Assembly (NCBI GenBank): GCA_032123755.1
Contig: JAQBES010000043.1
Coordinates: forward strand, 50,288-114,287
Source: Palsa-1315 sp032123755
Lineage (GTDB): Bacteria; Nitrospirota; Nitrospiria; Nitrospirales; Nitrospiraceae
Reading direction: 5' to 3'
Length of the DNA stretch: 64,000 bases
This document shows positions 41,552-49,118 of the stretch, piece after piece. Each line of letters starts with the position of its first letter. Position 1 is the stretch's first letter. The translations under genes were made by a program, and so were the position numbers. The notes beneath the pieces were generated by a model that made no database searches, was not told the origin of the DNA, and saw only the letters and a list, made by a program, of their open reading frames with translations.

Positions 41552-43660
41552 ATGAGCGAGTACAGCATGACAGATTGGTATCGCATTGCGCAGGAACAAC
41601 TGACAGGCGTGGCTCTTGCCGTGCAGCGGCAAGAGCCACTGAACTTGGAGGCCGTGTCTGCTCTGGCGACGGGGATTGCGGAGGCGCTCAAGAGAAGTGA
41701 CCAATTGCTCGTTCAGGCTATGAGCGGGCCTGCAGGCCCTCCGCTGATTACGAATCTCGTGAATGTCGGCATTCTGGCGACGAAGGTCGGTGCCGGGCTG
41801 GGATATCACGGAAAAGAGCTGGAACGACTTACATTCGCGGGGCTTCTGCACGACATCGGTCTCTTTGCTGTACCGCAGTCGCTCATCACCAAGTCCGGTC
41901 GGTTGACCCATGATGAGCGCACGCTCATTGAACAACATCCCGAACTCGGCTACCAAGCCATCGGAAAGGCAGGCTCGAAATACGACTGGCTGGCACAAGT
42001 GGTGCGCCAGGCGCATGAGCGGTGGAACGGACAGGGGTATCCGAACAAGCTAAAGGGTCGGCAGGTCAGTGAGTTTGCCCAAATCATCGGCGTAGTGGAT
42101 ATCTTTGACGCCCTCGTGAGCCCGCGCGGGTATCGCCGCCGATTTTTTCCGCATGAAGCGGTGCGAGAATTGATGGTTGCGGAACGGACGGCATTCCCTC
42201 GCGAGATCCTCAAAGCCTTGGTCGAACAGCTGTCGGCCTATCCGTTGGGTACCTCGGTACGATTGACCACCGGAGAAGTCGGGTCTGTCGTGCGCGTCAA
42301 TACACACTATCCGCTCCGTCCAGTCGTGCGGATCGAGGGCGATGCGGCCTATGGTCAGGAGGGGCGGCAGCTCGATCTGAGCCTTACCCCGCTCGTGTCA
42401 ATCATTGAAACACTGGAGCCTCCTGACGTCGCACGCGTCTCGTTTCCAGTAGATGAAACGCGTGCCCAGACAGCTGATGTGGTTCTCTCGGCCTCCGATC
42501 AATTTACGTCGCTCTTGGAGGGCTTGGACGCTATCGTGAGTGCGATTCAAGGTGTCGTCGAGTCCAGGACTTCTGTGCCAGAAGGCGGCACTGCGGCGCT
42601 GTCGGGCGAATGTCGATGGACAGACCGGCCTCCTGCGCAGGATCTTGCGGATGATAGTTTTGAGAAGGAAGTGATCGGGTTATTCGCCCTCGAAGCGCAC
42701 CAATGGCTGGCTCAAATTCAGATAGCGGTGAAACAGCTCGCTGAAGGGGCCAACGGAACGGTGCGTCCGAAGCTCTACGGGATTCTCCTGCACGGCATTA
42801 CGAATCTTGCCAAATCAGCGTCGACGGTGCAGCTCCGGACTATCGAGCAGATGGCCTCGAGTCTGCTTCCGATTCTCCACGATGTGGGGCGACAAGAACC
42901 ACATACGATGACGGCTGCGCTCCAGTCGCTTCAGGAGGGGTTGAATCGGATCAGTCTGGCCGTGCGTCGCTTAGCAGGAGACCAAGAGGACGAAAGTGCT
43001 GGAACTGATGACGTTCTTGTGGAAACGGTGAGCGACTCCGTGCAGGCTCTTCCTGCCATTGTGACTGAGCAGCCTGCGGCTCCTCAGTTGCAGGCTCCGT
43101 TCACTGTGAGTTCCAGCGTTCCGCTCATCCATGCCCTTCGGGACCTGCAGCAAGCTCGTGCCAGGTCGATGCAGCCGGCCCGCGATGTGTTGGAGGCGGT
43201 GATTCAGCGAGCCGAGCGGGAAGCCGAGCATCTTGATGTCGCCGGTGTCGGGCGCATCTTAACTGAACTTGATCGACTCGACGAAGAGTTCCTTCAGGAA
43301 GTCCATCGGCGGGTTCCGATCATCAGTTCCACTCTTGCGACTATACGAGCGAGCGGGGCGACGGATTTTGTTACGGCGTCTCAGCTTGATCCAATTCTCG
43401 AACAGGTCGAAGCCCTCTACGATCTAGCCAGCCATGTGCAGGCGACAATGATCACGATGTTTTTGCAAGGGCTGCGATCCTTTCTCATGGTCGCGGCCTA
43501 CCGAAAAACATCGACGTTGGCGCAGCGACTAGGAACGGTCGAGACGAGGATTTATGCATTGATTCCAATGGCGGAACAGTGGGGCAATATCGGGCGTGTC
43601 GAACGATCGGCCATTAGTGACATCCTGCCAGATTCTCAATCGCGCGAAGGGCAGGCCTAG
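41552..43660 (+). CDS. HD-GYP phosphodiesterase-like protein fused to an Hpt-like module
   Basis: 702 residues. HD-GYP domain at about 60-240: LLHDIGLFAVPQSL (HD), HPELGYQAIGK, AHERWNGQGYP and VVDIFDALVSPRGYRR. The consensus HHExxDGxGYP is changed to AHExxNGxGYP, so activity against cyclic di-GMP is possible but not certain. The region 370-470 (IGLFALEAHQWLAQIQIAVK, NLAKSASTVQLRTIEQMA) and 560-700 (LDEEFLQEVHRRVPIISSTL, MFLQGLRSFLMVAAYRKTS) is paralogous to the free-standing protein at 39681. It has no receiver or membrane segment. Likely links c-di-GMP turnover to the chemosensory array. Confidence 0.85.
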   Translation: MSEYSMTDWYRIAQEQLTGVALAVQRQEPLNLEAVSALATGIAEALKRSDQLLVQAMSGPAGPPLITNLVNVGILATKVGAGLGYHGKELERLTFAGLLHDIGLFAVPQSLITKSGRLTHDERTLIEQHPELGYQAIGKAGSKYDWLAQVVRQAHERWNGQGYPNKLKGRQVSEFAQIIGVVDIFDALVSPRGYRRRFFPHEAVRELMVAERTAFPREILKALVEQLSAYPLGTSVRLTTGEVGSVVRVNTHYPLRPVVRIEGDAAYGQEGRQLDLSLTPLVSIIETLEPPDVARVSFPVDETRAQTADVVLSASDQFTSLLEGLDAIVSAIQGVVESRTSVPEGGTAALSGECRWTDRPPAQDLADDSFEKEVIGLFALEAHQWLAQIQIAVKQLAEGANGTVRPKLYGILLHGITNLAKSASTVQLRTIEQMASSLLPILHDVGRQEPHTMTAALQSLQEGLNRISLAVRRLAGDQEDESAGTDDVLVETVSDSVQALPAIVTEQPAAPQLQAPFTVSSSVPLIHALRDLQQARARSMQPARDVLEAVIQRAEREAEHLDVAGVGRILTELDRLDEEFLQEVHRRVPIISSTLATIRASGATDFVTASQLDPILEQVEALYDLASHVQATMITMFLQGLRSFLMVAAYRKTSTLAQRLGTVETRIYALIPMAEQWGNIGRVERSAISDILPDSQSREGQA

Positions 43661-44244
43661 CGCGACAGACGCGACTCGAATTTCCGTAATCCTCGAACTG
43701 CGCACCTTGAACTCTCCCCTGTTCGCTCGTCCCGCACCTCCTATCACTCTGCACACTTCTGTACGTTCAACTGTAGAGAATCTTCCGGGGAGCGTGGGAT
43801 CTGTGGTTTTGTCCCATTCGAGTTTTTGCTAAATAATTGCATCTCGATGTAATTGCACGGAATGTGTTGCCTACCGATTGGGCAATGTGCGAGGTGCTCT
43901 GGTACGGCATGGTATTACTTACTCATCCACATGGTTATCCACATGCCATGCACATCTTTTGTGGACACCCAAAGGGGGATGCCAATGTCTTGCCTCACTT
44001 CTCGCCTTTACCTTCGCGGAGCTCCATGCGGATGACGGCCAAAGACCTCTCTGAGAGAGACGATTCCACGCCGCCGTCTGGTTTCGTACCATAGAGTGAG
44101 CCGATGAGTGCCCATGATACAAAAATCAGGTATGCCGTCTATCGTTGTGCATGTGTCATCCACAATTTCTCATCTAGCCGTGGGGATTGTGCGTCCTGAT
44201 CAATCAGACCAGACACAGAGGTCTAAACTCCTTTTCTCGTCCAT
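43661..44244. other. Long intergenic region without a convincing gene
   Basis: No open frame here has a family, signal peptide or ribosome site. An AT-rich patch (TTTTTGCTAAATAATTGC) lies near 43825-43842 and a group of DnaA-box-like words follows at 43923-43969; another TCATCCACA is at 44156-44164. It may hold regulatory sites or a small RNA that I cannot define. Confidence 0.45.
43923..43969. promoter_or_regulatory. Group of DnaA-box-like sequences
   Basis: Perfect consensus TTATCCACA at 43935-43943, with TCATCCACA at 43923-43931 (one mismatch) and TGTGGACAC at 43960-43968 (two mismatches in reverse). Three sites in about 45 nt beside an AT-rich patch is more than expected by chance, but no replication gene is near. 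A DnaA titration or control site is possible. Confidence 0.35.
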
Positions 44245-44272
44245 GTGACAAGCAGCGGAAGGATGGTATGAT
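44245..44272 (+). promoter_or_regulatory. Candidate promoter for the 173-residue membrane protein
   Basis: GTGACA (44245-44250), 16-nt spacer, TATGAT (44267-44272). Transcription from here would place the family A palindrome at 44307-44406 in the 5' leader of the gene at 44424. Confidence 0.4.
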
Positions 44273-44306
44273 GCCACATTCTTGGAGAAGACCGAAGCTT
44301 AGGAAA

Positions 44307-44406
44307 CAGGTTGAGGCCGAGGTTGAGGCTGAGCGAGGCTCTGACGACTCAATCTTCCTTGACCTCAACCTTAACCTGCTTGCTTAGTCTCGGCCTCAGC
44401 CTGTTG
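44307..44406. repeat. Family A palindromic repeat, copy 3
   Basis: Left arm CAGGTTGAGGCCGAGG and GTTGAGGCTGAG (44307-44332). Right arm CCTTGACCTCAACC, TTAACCTG and later CGGCCTCAGCCTG (44357-44403). The longest copy of this family, with an extra word at the right side. It ends 17 nt before the start codon of the membrane protein. Confidence 0.75.
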
Positions 44407-44423
44407 GATGGGAGACTGTATCG

Positions 44424-44945
44424 ATGCCGAAACTTGTGACTGTTTTGCGACCAGAGAAGATTGAGGAACAAGCTCGTAACTATATCCGCTCCCATATCCT
44501 CCTCCCCGCCGGGATGGTCGGACTGGTTTGCATGATCGGTGGGGTAGGGTCACTCGGCTATCAACTGCTGGTGAACCATACCTATAGCTGGTTGACGTTT
44601 CTTACCAGCTCGGCCTTGCTCGTGGTCGGAGCATTGTGTGGGTGGGCGCATGCACGCTACCATCGCTATCTCTTTACGAGTTTTCCCGAGGTGTATGCGG
44701 CACGGATGCGGACAGCTGTGGCTCAACGCAGCAAGAAGGCCAAGGCCGAGCCGGAGGTGCCGCCAACCGAGCACCCAGGGCGTGGCTTTGTTACTGCGAC
44801 CTCCATTGCAGGAGCGGCACTGATATTTGGCGCATCAATAGCGGCCATCGTACGCGGAGATCTAGACCCGCTTCCGGCTGTGTTGGTGCCCTGGGCGGCA
44901 TTCTACTGGGCCAAGTTGTTTAGTTGGCGTGGAGTGGTGGATTAG
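44424..44945 (+). CDS. Unknown four-helix membrane protein
   Basis: 173 residues. Four hydrophobic segments: LLPAGMVGLVCMIGGVGSLG, FLTSSALLVVGALCGWA, ATSIAGAALIFGASIAAIV and LPAVLVPWAAFYWAKLF, with a basic cytoplasmic stretch (RSKKAKAEPE) in the middle. I do not recognise the family. The leader holds a family A palindrome, and its TAG stop (44943-44945) is the first three bases of a family B repeat. Confidence 0.65.
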   Translation: MPKLVTVLRPEKIEEQARNYIRSHILLPAGMVGLVCMIGGVGSLGYQLLVNHTYSWLTFLTSSALLVVGALCGWAHARYHRYLFTSFPEVYAARMRTAVAQRSKKAKAEPEVPPTEHPGRGFVTATSIAGAALIFGASIAAIVRGDLDPLPAVLVPWAAFYWAKLFSWRGVVD

Positions 44946-45069
44946 CAGGATGCTGAAAAAGGCCGCCAACGGCGTTCTCGCATCGCTCAGAAGCTCCACG
45001 CACCGAAGCGTACGCCTCACCTCTTCGCTCGCTGCGGCCTTGCTGGACGGACTTTTTGAGCATCCTGCA
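44943..45069. repeat. Family B repeat, copy 1
   Basis: 127 bp with imperfect terminal inverted repeats: TAGCAGGATGCTGAAAAAG at the left and CTTTTTGAGCATCCTGC at the right. Internal words shared by all copies are TTCTCGCATCG, GTACGCCT and CTGCGGCCTTGCTG. The left TAG is the stop codon of the preceding gene. No coding capacity, so it is a MITE- or REPIN-like element that could act as a two-way terminator. Confidence 0.85.
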
Positions 45070-45077
45070 GTCCCAGG

Positions 45078-45136
45078 TTTCACGTTTTACGCCTCAGCAC
45101 TCAGGCTGCACGTCTAACGTTTCACGATTTACGGTT
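45078..45136. repeat. Family E (GTGAATCG/CGATTCAC-word) stretch at the end of lpxD
   Basis: Words such as TTTCACGTTTTACGCC and GTTTCACGATTTACGG resemble the arms inserted in both cobalamin riboswitches. The TGA stop of lpxD on the minus strand lies inside it (45122-45124), and it encodes the last residues RKS of LpxD. Confidence 0.45.
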
Positions 45137-46216
45137 CCTTTTCTTGGCCTTCGTCTTGGAGGATGGAGGGGCCATGCGCGATGCTTCGAGCTGCTTCATC
45201 CGTTCTTCCAATGTGCGGACCGTCTGCCGGAGTTCAGGAAGCCGTGGAATCACGGCTTGAGCCTTCACCCAGACTTCATGCGGCATCACGGGAGCTCCGG
45301 AGACGATCTGGTTCGGCTCGAGACTGCGATTGACACCCGCACGAGCGGCAATCATGACCTGATCTCCGATGACGATGTGGTCAGCCAGCCCTGCCTGTCC
45401 ACCAATCATGACATGATGCCCCACGCGAGTGCTGCCGGCGATCCCGACTTGTGCCACTAGGATTGTATGGGCTCCGATCGTCACGTTATGGGCGATCTGG
45501 ACCAGGTTGTCGACCTTGGTGCCCTGCTTGATTACCGTTTGGCCGAGTGTGGCTCGATCGACCGTAACATTCGCCCCGATTTCGACGTCATCCTCGATCG
45601 TGACTCCGCCGAGCTGGGGTATTTTGTAATGCCGCCCCTGATCCTGCACATAGCCGAATCCGTCGCTCCCGATCACCGTGCCACTGTGAATGATCACCCG
45701 CGCTCCAATCGTACAGCCTTCCCTGACGACGACGTTGGGATAGAGCAGCGTATCGTCCCCGATCGTCGTATCGTTGCCGACAAAGACACCGGGATAGAGG
45801 GTTACTCGGGCGCCAATCGTGACCCGGTCTCCCAGGGTGACTCCCGGCCAGATCGAGACATCGGAACCGACCTGAGTGTTAATGCCACGGACGACGGCCG
45901 TGGCAATGCCGCGAGGAGGGGAGACGGGGCAAAAGAAGGTCTGGGCGATCTGCGCAAACGCCAGTGTGGGATTGGCGACGACGATGTGAGGATTGCTGAT
46001 CTCAGCAAGACGCCGGTGAGCGAGGAGTGCTCCGGCAGCGGTGGGCCCACTCGTCTTGAGCATCCGATCGCCGGTGACGAAGGTCAGATCGTTCGGGCCT
46101 GCTTCTTCAATGCCGGCCAGGTTCGTGACGGTGGCTTCTGGCGACCCTACAAGCTCTCCGCCGACAACATCGTGGATCTGCGCCAGTGAGATAGGAGTGT
46201 GTGCTCGCGTCGCCAT
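45122..46216 (-). CDS. lpxD: UDP-3-O-acylglucosamine N-acyltransferase
   Basis: 364 residues. N-terminal uridine-binding domain (ISLAQIHDVVGGELVG) and a left-handed beta helix of hexapeptide repeats from about residue 100 to 310. Motifs: VIIHSGTVIGSDGFGYVQD and LVQIAHNVTIGAHT with the catalytic His. It adds the second acyl chain from acyl-ACP to UDP-glucosamine in lipid A synthesis. A C-terminal coiled helix (LRQTVRTLEERMKQLEAS) precedes an unusual basic tail KTKAKKRNRKS. The acyl carrier gene ends five bases before its start. Confidence 0.94.
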   Translation of the reverse strand: MATRAHTPISLAQIHDVVGGELVGSPEATVTNLAGIEEAGPNDLTFVTGDRMLKTSGPTAAGALLAHRRLAEISNPHIVVANPTLAFAQIAQTFFCPVSPPRGIATAVVRGINTQVGSDVSIWPGVTLGDRVTIGARVTLYPGVFVGNDTTIGDDTLLYPNVVVREGCTIGARVIIHSGTVIGSDGFGYVQDQGRHYKIPQLGGVTIEDDVEIGANVTVDRATLGQTVIKQGTKVDNLVQIAHNVTIGAHTILVAQVGIAGSTRVGHHVMIGGQAGLADHIVIGDQVMIAARAGVNRSLEPNQIVSGAPVMPHEVWVKAQAVIPRLPELRQTVRTLEERMKQLEASRMAPPSSKTKAKKRNRKS

Positions 46217-46221
46217 ATGGA

Positions 46222-46536
46222 TTAGGATTTCTTTTTGCCCTTTGGCTTGGACTGCTTTGCTGGTTTCTTAGTCGGGGCCGGTGAGGCTGTTTTCCCCAAC
46301 CGCTTCTCAACATAACTCACCACATGGCCGACCTTCGCCAGCCCCACCAGGTCTTGGTCGGGGATCTGGAGATCGAAGGCCTCCTCGATGCGATACAACA
46401 GTTCGATCACCGCCATAGAATCGAGACCTAAATCGTCACGCAGGTGCTGTGTGATCAGTATCGTGGCCGGATCGCGTTTCAGGTACTCACCCAAGGCGAT
46501 ACGGATTTTCAGCGAGATGGTGGGATCGGTTGTCAT
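46222..46536 (-). CDS. Acyl carrier protein with lysine-rich C-terminal tail
   Basis: 104 residues. The phosphopantetheine serine is in LGLDSMAVIELLYRIEEAF, the usual DSL site. The carrier domain ends near residue 80 and is followed by a tail of about 23 residues rich in Lys and Pro (TKKPAKQSKPKGKKKS) that ordinary acidic ACPs lack. Start at 46536 gives MTTDPTISLKIRIALGEYL; a longer reading frame upstream would overlap fabF. It sits between fabF and lpxD, so it probably serves lipid A acylation. Confidence 0.88.
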   Translation of the reverse strand: MTTDPTISLKIRIALGEYLKRDPATILITQHLRDDLGLDSMAVIELLYRIEEAFDLQIPDQDLVGLAKVGHVVSYVEKRLGKTASPAPTKKPAKQSKPKGKKKS

Positions 46537-46559
46537 GTATTGATGCTTTCTGTCGTTCT

Positions 46560-47816
46560 CTACGAGGTCGCCCGTTTCAATACCACTGCAGCATTGTTGC
46601 TGCCAAATCCAAAGGCGTTCAGCAAGGCCACCTTCACACGACGCTCCTGCGCTGATCGGGAGAGTCCTGCCAACGAGCAAGCCGGGTCTGGGTCATCATA
46701 GTTGTCGGTCGGATGAATCTGGCCCGTGTGGAGGGCGAGCACCGAGGCGATGCCCCCGATGGCACCGGCGGCCCCTAGCGTGTGGCCGATCAGTGACTTG
46801 GTGGCGCTGATGGCGATCTTGTCCGCGCGCGATTTAAAAAGTTGTCGAATCGCCTTGGCTTCGACGGCGTCACCGATCGTCGTTGAGGTGGCGTGGGCAT
46901 TGATGTAATCGACCTGTGCCGAAGTCACGTCAGCATCCGCGAGAGCCAGCCGCATAGTGTGGGCCACTTCCAGGCCATCTTCACGAGGGATGACCATGTG
47001 ATACGCCTCGCTGGTGGCGGCGTAGCCCGCAATTTCGGCATACACTCTCGCTTTGCGTTTCTTGGCATGCGCGGCCGATTCCAAGATAAGCGTCCCGGCG
47101 CCTTCTCCCATGACGAAACCGTCCCGCAACCGATCGAATGGCCGAGAGGCCTTCTCCGGGTGATCATTGAATTTGGACGAAAGGGCACGCAGGGAACAAA
47201 ATCCTGCGAAGACGAGCGGGGTAATGCTGGCGTCGGCTCCCACGGTGATCACGACATCGGCACGGCCCTCGCGGATACAGTGGAGCGCTTGTCCGAGTGC
47301 ATGGGCGCTGGAGGAGCAGGCGGTCGAGATGGTCAGGTTAGGGCCCTTGGCGCCGTAGGCCATTGCAATAATGCCGGAGGCCGAATTGAGTGTGATGACG
47401 GGAATAAAGTTCGGATGGACGCGATGAGGTTTCTGGTGCTGGTAGAGCTGCGTGATTTCACGTTCACCCATGACCATGCCGCCCATGCCGGCTCCCACGA
47501 TAACTCCGACACGATGGGGGTTCTCCTTTGCCATCTGGAGGCCCGAGTCGGCCAGCGCTTCTTTGGCCGCGACGAGGGCAAACTGGGCGTAGCGGTCGAC
47601 GCGTTCGCCATGGGCAGAGTCGAGATATCGTTCGACCGCGAAATCGCGCACCTGGCCTGCGATCTTGGAGCGGTAGCCGTCCATGGAAAACGGGTCGAAC
47701 GACGTAATCGTGGAGATGCCGGATTGACCAGAAAGGGCGGCTTTCCAAAACTCACTGACCCCGATACCGATCGGAGAGACAACCCCCAGTCCTGTGACGA
47801 CGACACGTGCCCGCAT
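46560..47816 (-). CDS. fabF: 3-oxoacyl-ACP synthase II
   Basis: 418 residues, standard FabF length. Catalytic triad: Cys in ISTACSSSAHALG, His in INAHATSTTIGD and His in SLIGHTLGAAGA. It extends acyl-ACP by two carbons. In this minus-strand operon it follows lptF-lptG and precedes the acyl carrier and lpxD. A second copy for bulk fatty acid synthesis may exist elsewhere, so this one may be dedicated to lipid A chains. Confidence 0.94.
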   Translation of the reverse strand: MRARVVVTGLGVVSPIGIGVSEFWKAALSGQSGISTITSFDPFSMDGYRSKIAGQVRDFAVERYLDSAHGERVDRYAQFALVAAKEALADSGLQMAKENPHRVGVIVGAGMGGMVMGEREITQLYQHQKPHRVHPNFIPVITLNSASGIIAMAYGAKGPNLTISTACSSSAHALGQALHCIREGRADVVITVGADASITPLVFAGFCSLRALSSKFNDHPEKASRPFDRLRDGFVMGEGAGTLILESAAHAKKRKARVYAEIAGYAATSEAYHMVIPREDGLEVAHTMRLALADADVTSAQVDYINAHATSTTIGDAVEAKAIRQLFKSRADKIAISATKSLIGHTLGAAGAIGGIASVLALHTGQIHPTDNYDDPDPACSLAGLSRSAQERRVKVALLNAFGFGSNNAAVVLKRATS

Positions 47817-47942
47817 CTTCTTGAAATCCTTTCGGTAACGCTCTGGCCTCTACTTACCGGAAGTGCCTGGATCAGTCAACCAGTTGCCTAACGCGACTCG
47901 CTGGACTGGCGGGACGAGCGAGACGGATGAGGGTTCGAGGTC

Positions 47943-47975
47943 CGAAGTTCGAGGTTTCCGGAACTCCGAACTTCG
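47943..47975. repeat. Short palindrome between lptG and fabF
   Basis: CGAAGTTCG (47943-47951) pairs perfectly with CGAACTTCG (47967-47975) over a 15-nt loop; the surroundings repeat GTTCGAGG and GGAACTCC. It lies in the 206-nt gap between lptG and fabF, a plausible point of mRNA processing or partial termination. Confidence 0.5.
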
Positions 47976-48022
47976 ATCACGCCCGTCGCATTTTTCTCGC
48001 ATGTCTCGCGTTTCACGCGCCA

Positions 48023-49114
48023 CTAGTAGCGCACCTTGAGCATCAGATAGAGGCCATAACTCAGGAAGAGTAGATTCGCCATCCAGCCGGCGAGAAGAGG
48101 CGTCAAGGCTCCGCCACGTCCGAGTGCGATCGCGATCGAGTGCGTCGTCCAATAGCAGAAGCCGATGGCGAGCGCTTGCCCAATGCCCATTGCCATGCCG
48201 CCCCCTCTGGTGCCGCTCCGGCGCAGACTCAGCGCAATGCCGACCAGGACCATAATCACGGTGACGAACGGGAACGCGATTCGACTGTAATAGTCTGTCT
48301 TAAGCCGCGCGGCCTGAGAGCCTTGCTGGTGCCGACGTCGCGTGTAGGCGCGGATATCATGGAACGTCATCAACTCGGAGTCGCCGGCGAGCCACGTCGT
48401 GAAGTCATCGGGAATGAGGGTCAACACGATGGCTTGGTGGTCGAATACGGTAGTCGAAACAGTTCCATCCGGGGAAAATCTCCGGTGCCGTCCCTGGTAC
48501 AGCGTCCACGTGGAGTCACTATAGCGGGCTTCGTCGGCTTCAGTCACATCGACCAGTTGGAAATTGTGATCGAATTGAAAGAGCCGTACGCTGCTCAAGA
48601 GTTCCCCGCCGACGGAGACGCTGGTGACATGCATGAGGCTGTCGGCTCCCACTCTCGTCCAGGGTTGCTTCAGTATCACTGCTGCGGCGGGCGGTTTTTT
48701 CTCGATGCGTGTGGTCCGAATCTCTTCGGACTTGTTTGCGGCCAGAGGGATGACGGTGGAACTGAAGAGCAAGAGCACGAGGGAAATCCCTGTGGCAAAG
48801 GCGATAAAGGGAGAAGTAATCCAGAGTAAACTGATGCCGCAACTGCGCATGGCCGTGATTTCGTGGCCCCGTGAGAGCAATCCGAAGGTCAATAGGGTGG
48901 CCATCAGGATGGCCAGCGGCGCGATCTGAAAGGAAATCGCGGGAGTCTTGAGCAGGAAATAGGTCAGGACATCGAGCCAGTTGGCGTCGTAGCGCAAGAA
49001 GCGGCGCACTTTTTCAAAGAAGTCGATGACGAGATAAATGGTCATCAGCCCGCTGAAACACATCGTGAAGATTTTGCCGTACTCGCGAAGGAGATAGCGG
49101 AAGAGAATGGGCAT
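48023..49114 (-). CDS. lptG: LPS export permease LptG
   Basis: 363 residues, YjgP/YjgQ family. Three membrane helices at each end (MCFSGLMTIYLVIDFFEKV; IAPLAILMATLLTFGLLSRG; AFPFVTVIMVLVGIALSLRR and others) flank a periplasmic jellyroll of about 160 residues. GHEITAMRSCGISLLWI is the conserved cytoplasmic coupling segment. Together with LptF it forms the membrane part of the LptB2FG exporter. It starts 4 nt after lptF ends. Assignment of F versus G rests on order and likeness, so the two could be swapped. Confidence 0.87.
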   Translation of the reverse strand: MPILFRYLLREYGKIFTMCFSGLMTIYLVIDFFEKVRRFLRYDANWLDVLTYFLLKTPAISFQIAPLAILMATLLTFGLLSRGHEITAMRSCGISLLWITSPFIAFATGISLVLLLFSSTVIPLAANKSEEIRTTRIEKKPPAAAVILKQPWTRVGADSLMHVTSVSVGGELLSSVRLFQFDHNFQLVDVTEADEARYSDSTWTLYQGRHRRFSPDGTVSTTVFDHQAIVLTLIPDDFTTWLAGDSELMTFHDIRAYTRRRHQQGSQAARLKTDYYSRIAFPFVTVIMVLVGIALSLRRSGTRGGGMAMGIGQALAIGFCYWTTHSIAIALGRGGALTPLLAGWMANLLFLSYGLYLMLKVRY

Positions 49115-49118
49115 AGGG

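Noticed and set aside
43661..44244. Chromosome origin
   Set aside because: DnaA-like boxes exist but are few, and no dnaA, dnaN, gidA or parAB genes are near; only a titration-type site is proposed.
45467..46189. 240-codon open frame on the plus strand
   Set aside because: It lies fully antisense to lpxD, whose hexapeptide repeats are regular; the plus-strand peptide has no family pattern and no ribosome site.
46893..47891. 332-codon open frame on the plus strand
   Set aside because: Antisense to fabF, which keeps its catalytic Cys and His residues; high G+C with a codon pattern that leaves antisense frames open explains it.
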